Shown here piece by piece: positions 59,201-64,000 of a stretch of 64,000 bases of DNA (position 1 is the stretch's first letter; each line of letters starts with the position of its first letter). Both the position numbers and the translations under genes were made by a program. The DNA comes from Pseudomonas vlassakiae (GTDB lineage: Bacteria; Pseudomonadota; Gammaproteobacteria; Pseudomonadales; Pseudomonadaceae): positions 62,001 through 126,000 of the forward strand of contig NZ_JABWRP020000004.1 in assembly GCF_014269035.2 (NCBI RefSeq), given 5' to 3'. Under the pieces are notes generated by a model that did no database searches, was not told the origin of the DNA, and saw only the letters and a program-made list of their open reading frames with translations.

Positions 59201-61180
59201 GGTGTGCAGCCACTGCATCTCCGCTGCCTGCAACGGCAACTGGTGCCCCCGGTACTCACGTACCAGGCGGTCGAAGGCAGTGGCCAGCTCGGCGATCGGC
59301 ATGACCCCGGCCATGGCAGCGCTGCCCTTGAGCGTGTGCAAGGCGCGCTGCAGGCTGTCGCTGACTTCGCTGCCCTGGCCGTCGGCGCCCTGCAGAAAGC
59401 CTTCCAGGCTGGCCAGGTGGCCTTGCGCCTCGTTGCGGAAGATATCCAGTAGTTGCGGGTCGAGGCCATCGATGTCGGCGCTGGCCGGGGTATCGTTCTC
59501 GGCCAGGGCGTGCAGGTGGCTCGCCAACTGTTCGATTTCGCTCAATTGCGGCAACTGGCCAGCCGCAAAGTCGGCCAGCAGGTCTGGCAGATGGACGAAC
59601 ACCTGCTGCAGCGCCACTGCGCCTTCCGGGGTCAGGGCGATGCGCCCCTCCAGCACCCGGTTGAGCAGGTGTTCACCGCCCCAGGCCAGCTCCGCTACCG
59701 CCTCGGCATGCACCATGCGTCCGCTGCCCTTGAGCGTATGCAGGTCACGGCGCACCTCGATCAACGCGTCGCGCAGGCTGTTGTCGGCGCGCCAGCGCAA
59801 CCAGTGTCGCTCGATCTCCGGTAGCAGTTCGCCAGCCTCTTCGAGGAACACTTCGCGCAATTCGTCGTCGATGCCATCGCTGCCATCCTGCGCCTCGGGC
59901 GGGCCCGCATGGGTGCACTGCACGCCCAGCGCCGTCAGGCTGGCGCGGGCCATGTCGAGAAACGGCTGAGCGTCGGCCAGCGGGTCGGCGACCCGCCATT
60001 GCAGGTAGCACTCGGCGGCGCTGAGGGCCTCGGCCAGGTGGGTCAGCTCGTCCGCAGGCGGTTCCTCCTCCAGGTGCTGCAGCCAGCCCTGCACATAGCC
60101 CGCACAGCCGGCAAACACTTCGGCGGCGGCCGGCAGCATGAGCATCGCCAACGCGCCACGCACTTGCTGCAACAGCCCCGGCAGAGGCTGCAGGCGCTGA
60201 CGGGGCCAGCCAGATTCCAGGCAATCGCCGATCAGGTCCTTGGCCTGCTGCAACACCGACAGTGACTCGTTCAGCACCAGCTGGCGAATCTCGGCCAGGT
60301 CCGAGCCGGGCAGGCCGCCCTGCCCGCCCTCCTCCAGCGGCAGGACCATGCCGTTGAGCGTGGCCTCCACATACAGCAGCGCACCGGCCACATCCATCAA
60401 TACTGCGTCGTCCACCACGCGCTCACCCTGGGCCAGGGCCTGCAGCGCCAGCACCTGGTCGATGATGACCCGGCGTGGCTGCTGGAAGCCCAGCACCGCC
60501 AGGGTGTCGGCCACATGGCGCAACGGTGCGAGCAGTGCGTCCAGGTCCTCGCTGTGCTGGCGGTCGCCGCGCACGAACTGGTCCAGGCGCTCCTTGATCC
60601 GCATCAGGTCGTCGCACAGGGCGCTGATCACCGAGCGCAGGGCGTCACGCCCCGGCCCGGCCTGCATCTGCTCCCGCCAGTTGCCCAAGGACAAGTCGAG
60701 GTTGGCCAGGTCATCGGAGCCGGCGAAGCGCTGCGCGGCACCGCTGATCAGGCTGGCCTGGGCCAACGGCTCGACGCCGCGGCAGGCACGCAGCTGATTG
60801 AGCAGCGGCAGCATCACCAGCGGCAGGTCATGGCGCGCTCCGCGCAACCGCTCCAGGTAAGACGGCAACTGCTCCAGGCCGCGGAACAGTGGCCCCAGGC
60901 AGTCGCCGCGGGGGCTTAACTGCCCCTCGGCCAAAGCCTTGGCCAGCAATTCCAGCTCTTCGGCCAGGCGGGCGGCACCGCGCAGCTCGAGCATGCGCAG
61001 GCAGCCGTGCACCTGATGCAGGTTATCCACAACGAAGGCCAGCATCGACAGGTCGTCGGTCTCGCCGGCAAAGCGTTCCAGGGCCTGACGGGCCTGGCTC
61101 AGGCAATCGAGGATGGCGGCCCGGGTCCAGGCCAGGGCCACGGTATCGTGGCGTTCAGGGCTTACGACGGCAGAAGCCAT
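56291..61180 (-). CDS. chpA: Hybrid chemosensory kinase ChpA (PilL), multi-HPt, short form
   Basis: 1629 aa; P. aeruginosa ChpA is about 2470. It controls twitching pili and surface sensing. Phosphotransfer-type segments in order: His55 (LHQVHGCLRM), degenerate segments around 170-430, His481 (LHTLKGSGRM), His615 (LHTLKGSAAM), a segment with Thr757 in place of His (LTSLGHAAHL), and His912 (LHTLKGGARM). Then the CheA dimerisation and HATPase domains (HMLRNAVDHGLE near 1212, DDGAGV, GRGLGMDVV), a CheW domain, and a receiver with Asp1558 (LLLDIEMPRMDG). It starts 9 bp after pilJ, and GAGGA precedes the ATG. It has fewer phosphotransfer domains than the P. aeruginosa protein. Confidence 0.93.
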   Translation of the reverse strand: MASAVVSPERHDTVALAWTRAAILDCLSQARQALERFAGETDDLSMLAFVVDNLHQVHGCLRMLELRGAARLAEELELLAKALAEGQLSPRGDCLGPLFRGLEQLPSYLERLRGARHDLPLVMLPLLNQLRACRGVEPLAQASLISGAAQRFAGSDDLANLDLSLGNWREQMQAGPGRDALRSVISALCDDLMRIKERLDQFVRGDRQHSEDLDALLAPLRHVADTLAVLGFQQPRRVIIDQVLALQALAQGERVVDDAVLMDVAGALLYVEATLNGMVLPLEEGGQGGLPGSDLAEIRQLVLNESLSVLQQAKDLIGDCLESGWPRQRLQPLPGLLQQVRGALAMLMLPAAAEVFAGCAGYVQGWLQHLEEEPPADELTHLAEALSAAECYLQWRVADPLADAQPFLDMARASLTALGVQCTHAGPPEAQDGSDGIDDELREVFLEEAGELLPEIERHWLRWRADNSLRDALIEVRRDLHTLKGSGRMVHAEAVAELAWGGEHLLNRVLEGRIALTPEGAVALQQVFVHLPDLLADFAAGQLPQLSEIEQLASHLHALAENDTPASADIDGLDPQLLDIFRNEAQGHLASLEGFLQGADGQGSEVSDSLQRALHTLKGSAAMAGVMPIAELATAFDRLVREYRGHQLPLQAAEMQWLHTAHGLFLQGLAQLGSTPLATIPGAAQLIEQVGEAVDLRLASLHAEPQHTRSGKRDPQLIASFLAQAMDMLLDAESLLSRWQQQPGQREPLETLLDELTSLGHAAHLADLWQMDAICEALLDLYGAVEEGSLGASPRFFAVARQAHEALLDMLDEVAAGQALSPRPDCIDALRDVLEGALAADATGLVSADAVTPLAGALEHEEDADSPGDKELLEVFLEESSDIVESAAAALARWQADPRNSVEVENLLRDLHTLKGGARMVEISAIGDLAHELEFLYELLAAGRLPPSSALFALLQNCHDRLAHMLDAVRLGQPLHTATALIDYIRNFSSAALTDSAASQAPADTAPAETPVATPERAPGDMVKVDAELLDDLGNLAGEHSVIRGRIEQQVNDAQFALNEMETTLERMRDQLLRLDIETQGRISSRQAFEGDAYEDFDPLEMDRHSQLQQLSRALFESASDLLDLKETLAQRAQEAYSLLQQQARVNSQLQEGLTATLMVPFERLVPRLQRVVRQVASELGKQVELVVGNAEGELDRSVLERMVAPLEHMLRNAVDHGLESREIRLAAGKPEQGTIHLNLLHEGADIVIEMTDDGAGVPLEAVRRKAIKRGLLDPQAHLSDHEILQFILRPGFSTAEKITQISGRGLGMDVVHEEVKQLGGSMTIESAQGKGARFLIRLPFTVSINRALMVHLGEEQYAIPLNTIEGIVRVPPAELAACYQLDAPRYVYGGHEYELRYLGELLQGLPRPVLLGQSVPLPVLLLHSQEQSFAIQVDSLSPSREIVVKSLGPQFAAVAGLSGATLLGDGRVVLILDLLGQLRGQQRRLARLPGGSGVQRTLFGPAPRRATLVMVVDDSVTVRKVTSRLLERHGMSVMTAKDGVDAMALLEEHRPDVLLLDIEMPRMDGFEVATRIRRDERLKDLPIIMITSRTGQKHRDRAMAIGVNDYLGKPYQESVLLQSIAHWSQTHA

Positions 61181-61189
61181 GGGTGGTCC

Positions 61190-63250
61190 TCAGCTTCGCT
61201 CGGCGGGCGCCGGCAGGGTGAAACCGGAGACCGAGCGGCGCATTTCGCTGGCCATCCGCGCCAAGTGGCGGATGCTGTCGGCGGTGGCGCTGGAGCCGGC
61301 GGACGTCTGCGCGGTGATCTGCTGGATCACCGCCATGGTGTGGGAAATCTGCCCTGCGGAAGAGGTCTGCAGCTGTGCTGCATCAGAGATGCTGTGGATA
61401 AGCTCGGCGAGGTTCTGCGATACGCCCTCGATTTCGGCCAGTGCCACGCCGGCATCCTGGGCCAGCCGCGCACCGCGCACCACCTCGGCGGTGGTCTGTT
61501 CCATGGAGATGACGGCCTCGTTGGTGTCCGCCTGGATGGTCCGCACCAGCGCTTCGATCTGCCGGGTTGCCGAGGACGAGCGCTCGGCCAGGCGCTGCAC
61601 CTCGTCGGCGACCACGGCAAAGCCGCGACCGGCCTCGCCTGCCAGCGAGGCCTGAATCGCGGCATTGAGGGCAAGGATGTTGGTCTGGTCGGCGATGTCG
61701 TCGATCAGGCTGACGATGTCGCCGATTTCCTGGGAGGATTCGCCCAGGCGCTTGATCCGTTTGGCGGTGTCCTGGATCTGCTCGCGGATGTTGTCCATGC
61801 CATTGATGGTGTTATGCACCACCTCGTTGCCCTTGTTGGCGATCGCCACCGAGCGCTCGGCGACCTTGGCCGATTCATAGGCGTGGGCGGAAACCCGGTC
61901 GATCGACTCGACCATATCGCCGACAGCCTCTGACGCCTCGCTGATCTGCTCGGCCTGGTGCTCCGAGGCCTTGGCCAGTTGGCGCGCGGTATTCTGCGTG
62001 TCCTGCACGGCAGCCGCGACTTGCTCGGCGCTGTGGTTGATGGTGGCCACCAAATCGCGCAGCTGGTCGACCGAGTAGTTGATCGAGTCGGCGATGGCGC
62101 CGGTGAAGTCTTCGGTCACCGACACGGTGACGGTCAGGTCGCCATCGGCCAGCTCTTCGATTTCATCGAGCAGGCGCATGATCGCCTGCTGGTTGCGTTC
62201 GTTCTTTTCCGCGGTTTCCTGCAACTGGCGGTGGGTGGTGCGGACCATCACCAAGCCGATCAGGATGATCGACGCCAGCGCCAGCAGGCCCAGTGCATAA
62301 CCGCCGACGGTATCCAGGGTGCGGCCGCTGGCCAGGTTCTCGAAGCCGTTGGCCAGGTGCGAGGCCTCATCGAGCAAGGTTTGCGACAGGCTGAAGATGT
62401 TGCCCGCCGCTTCGCGCACGCGGAACAGCTCGGGCGAGGTTTCGAGGATTTCATCGACAGACCCTGCCACGAACTGGAACAGCTCGGCGATTTCCGCCAG
62501 GCGCGCGCGGGCATCGGCGTCCTCGACGCGGGTCACCTGGATCGCCGGGTTGCCGCCGAGCATGCCCTCGAGCACCTGGCCGAAGCGGCTGGCATCGCGG
62601 CCGAAGGTATCGGCGGCCTGCGCCGCGGTGTCGTCGCCAGCCAACACGGTATTGACCGACCCAAGGATACGCTCTGCCAGCAGCAGCTGGCGCTGGGCTA
62701 CCACTACCTGATTGGCCGGGGCACCACTTTGCAGCAGGATCTCGACCACCTTTTCATACTCGACCTGCAATTGCGGTACGGTTTCGGCGAGGGTCGCCGC
62801 CACCTGATGCAACGACAGCACGGTCTGTTCGCTGGCCAGAATGGTGTCGGTGTTCTTGCGCAGGTTTTCCCAGTCCTGGCGCACCGCTTCCATTTCATCG
62901 CGCACTGCAGGCGGCGCCGCTGGCAGGCCGGTGGACTTGTCACCTTCGCGCAGGTAGCTCCAGCGCCGCTCGAAGTCGTTGCGCGCATCCGACAGCAGCT
63001 TGAATGCCAGGGCCTTGCCCGCCGCAGCCTCGGTGGCGTTCTTGGCGATACGCTGGGACAACACCCGCAGTTCGCCGGCGTGGCCGATGTATTGCTTGTC
63101 GTGATTGGCCTGGGTGTTGAGGTAGGCGAAGTTGGCGAACAACAGAATGATCGACAGAATCAGGATCACGAACAGCACGGTGATCTGCACGATGCTGCGC
63201 GTGCGAGGGGTCATGCTGGCGGGGGCGACGGGTGTGGCCGGCTTGTTCAC
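61190..63250 (-). CDS. pilJ: Methyl-accepting chemotaxis protein PilJ
   Basis: 686 aa. Transmembrane chemoreceptor of the pilus chemosensory system. Helix 1 at about residues 18-41 ([20 protein letters not shown]), a helical periplasmic domain to about 310 with two PilJ repeats ([20 protein letters not shown] is the PilJ-motif), helix 2 at 315-335 ([19 protein letters not shown]), HAMP-like segment, and the MCP signalling domain with the hairpin [20 protein letters not shown] and [11 protein letters not shown]. It lies between pilI and chpA, 11 bp and 9 bp apart. No pilK methyltransferase gene follows. Confidence 0.94.
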   Translation of the reverse strand: MNKPATPVAPASMTPRTRSIVQITVLFVILILSIILLFANFAYLNTQANHDKQYIGHAGELRVLSQRIAKNATEAAAGKALAFKLLSDARNDFERRWSYLREGDKSTGLPAAPPAVRDEMEAVRQDWENLRKNTDTILASEQTVLSLHQVAATLAETVPQLQVEYEKVVEILLQSGAPANQVVVAQRQLLLAERILGSVNTVLAGDDTAAQAADTFGRDASRFGQVLEGMLGGNPAIQVTRVEDADARARLAEIAELFQFVAGSVDEILETSPELFRVREAAGNIFSLSQTLLDEASHLANGFENLASGRTLDTVGGYALGLLALASIILIGLVMVRTTHRQLQETAEKNERNQQAIMRLLDEIEELADGDLTVTVSVTEDFTGAIADSINYSVDQLRDLVATINHSAEQVAAAVQDTQNTARQLAKASEHQAEQISEASEAVGDMVESIDRVSAHAYESAKVAERSVAIANKGNEVVHNTINGMDNIREQIQDTAKRIKRLGESSQEIGDIVSLIDDIADQTNILALNAAIQASLAGEAGRGFAVVADEVQRLAERSSSATRQIEALVRTIQADTNEAVISMEQTTAEVVRGARLAQDAGVALAEIEGVSQNLAELIHSISDAAQLQTSSAGQISHTMAVIQQITAQTSAGSSATADSIRHLARMASEMRRSVSGFTLPAPAERS

Positions 63251-63261
63251 GTTCGAAAGTC

Positions 63262-63816
63262 CTATAGCGCCACGTCAAGAAAGCCCGGCGCCTGGGCCAG
63301 GGCGAAGGGGCTGAAGATCGCCCAGTTGCGTTCACGCGCAAAGTGCCCCTGCACGAAGCGGGCAGCAGCCCGCAGCAATGGCTGCGGGGGCGACAGGTCC
63401 AGGCTGCTCAGGGCGAAATGCTGCAGCCCCAGCACCTCATCGACCAGCAAGCCGACGAACAGGTCGTCATGGTCCAGCACCAGCACCCGTCGCTGCTTGC
63501 CTGGCGCAGCGGGGCCCAGGCCGAAGAAACTGCTCAGGTCCATGACCGGCAACAACCGGCCGCGCAGGTTGGCCACCCCGCACACCCACGGCTGCACGCC
63601 TGGTACGCGGCTGCTGCGTGGCTCGCGCAGCACCTCGGCGACCTCGCCCATGGGGGCGACGAACCACTGCCCGGCGACGCGAAAACCGATGCCGCTCCAT
63701 TGCTGCAGGCGCGTGTCCTGCGGCGGCTGGTCGGCCACCAGCAGGCGGCAGCGCCGGTCGATGTCCAGCAACAGCTCGAAGGCGGTCAGCGACGCGCCCT
63801 GTGGGCGGGTGGTCAA
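63262..63816 (-). CDS. pilI: CheW-like adaptor PilI
   Basis: 184 aa. CheW domain coupling PilJ to ChpA. Sequence features shared with P. aeruginosa Pil[50 protein letters not shown], and the terminal [17 protein letters not shown]. The start is TTG 63814-63816, which overlaps the pilH stop (TTGA), showing translational coupling. No alternative ATG before the conserved region. Confidence 0.93.
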   Translation of the reverse strand: MTTRPQGASLTAFELLLDIDRRCRLLVADQPPQDTRLQQWSGIGFRVAGQWFVAPMGEVAEVLREPRSSRVPGVQPWVCGVANLRGRLLPVMDLSSFFGLGPAAPGKQRRVLVLDHDDLFVGLLVDEVLGLQHFALSSLDLSPPQPLLRAAARFVQGHFARERNWAIFSPFALAQAPGFLDVAL

Positions 63817-64000
63817 GCGCCCAGTACTTCTTTGAGCTTGGCGATCAGCGCGTCCTCTTCCACCGGCTTGGTCAGGAAGTCGCGGGCGCCCTGGCGCGTG
63901 GCCCAGATACGGTCGGTTTCCTGGTCCTTGGTGGTCACCACCACCACGGGGATGGCGCGGGTTTCAGGGTCCTTGCTCAACTGGCGGGTGGCCTGGAAAC
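63813..64000 (-). CDS. pilH: Response regulator PilH, C-terminal fragment (runs off window end)
   Basis: Only the last 62 codons are present. They translate to FQATRQLSKDPETRAIPVVV followed by VTTKDQETDRIWATRQGARD, FLTKPVEEDALIAKLKEVLG and a final Ala. This is the C-terminal half of a CheY-like receiver with the Thr/Ser and the conserved Lys of the active site (VTTK, LTKP). It is PilH by its position upstream of pilI and by similarity. The phospho-Asp lies outside the window. The stop overlaps the pilI start. Confidence 0.9.
   Translation of the reverse strand, partial: FQATRQLSKDPETRAIPVVVVTTKDQETDRIWATRQGARDFLTKPVEEDALIAKLKEVLGA

Noticed and set aside
56027..59452. 1141-codon open frame on the plus strand opposite chpA
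   Set aside because: A shadow of chpA caused by high third-position GC. No family match, no start context.

Overview
The window looks like a chromosomal segment of a GC-rich gamma-proteobacterium of the Pseudomonas putida group. The evidence is the gene order (putP/putA, TldD/PmbA pair, dbpA, fba-pgk-epd-tkt, metK, ahcY-metF, bioA, rsmE, pil/chp chemotaxis genes), the codon use, several short inverted REP-like elements between genes, and the protein sequences. This is recognition by eye; no database search was run. It is mostly core genome. No tRNA, rRNA, insertion sequence, prophage or CRISPR array was seen.

Layout. 1-2 kb: end of a surface-polysaccharide cluster (glycosyltransferase fragment overlapping a NodU-type carbamoyltransferase). 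2-5 kb: rlmJ, a small unknown protein, and putP. 5-9.3 kb: putA, divergent from putP across a 357-bp region holding seven exact GTTGCA motifs, the hexamer known as the PutA operator core in enteric bacteria. 9.3-9.8 kb: a non-coding island of three 104-bp tandem repeats enclosed by perfect 65-bp inverted repeats. 9.9-21 kb: acyl-CoA dehydrogenase, two TldD/PmbA proteins, an MdtD-like exporter, dbpA, a YhiN-like flavoprotein and a YccS-like membrane protein. 21-25.5 kb: periplasmic binding protein, ElaA-like acetyltransferase, winged-helix protein, YgjP-like metallopeptidase, and a REC-PAS-GGDEF-EAL protein. 25.6-31.8 kb: the minus-strand central-carbon run tkt, epd, pgk, two small lipoproteins, fba.

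32-45.3 kb carries most of the S-adenosylmethionine cycle. An ArsR-type regulator fused to a methyltransferase domain sits behind a perfect palindrome and directly upstream of metK. About 9 kb further on, ahcY follows a sequence that fits the SAH riboswitch, and metF comes next. Between them lie ligB, a DUF1090 protein, a cytochrome c' lipoprotein, mltA, a MAPEG protein, an EamA exporter, a DUF3800 gene with an unusual structured leader, an Na+/H+ antiporter and a thioesterase.

45.4-55.8 kb: a putative sugar-transferase-fold protein, rhlE with a long disordered tail, yceI plus cytochrome b561, an amine oxidase with an Ala/Pro/Lys tail, an unrecognised 163-aa protein, bioA, rsmE and a hemolysin III family protein. 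55.8-64 kb: a pilus-type chemosensory operon read on the minus strand (pilH-pilI-pilJ-chpA-chpC) that lacks pilK and chpB and has a short ChpA.

The most interesting signals are the DUF3800 leader (two hairpins capped by GCAA loops), the 104-bp repeat island, the two apparently independent SAH/SAM-linked control elements, and the reduced Chp system.
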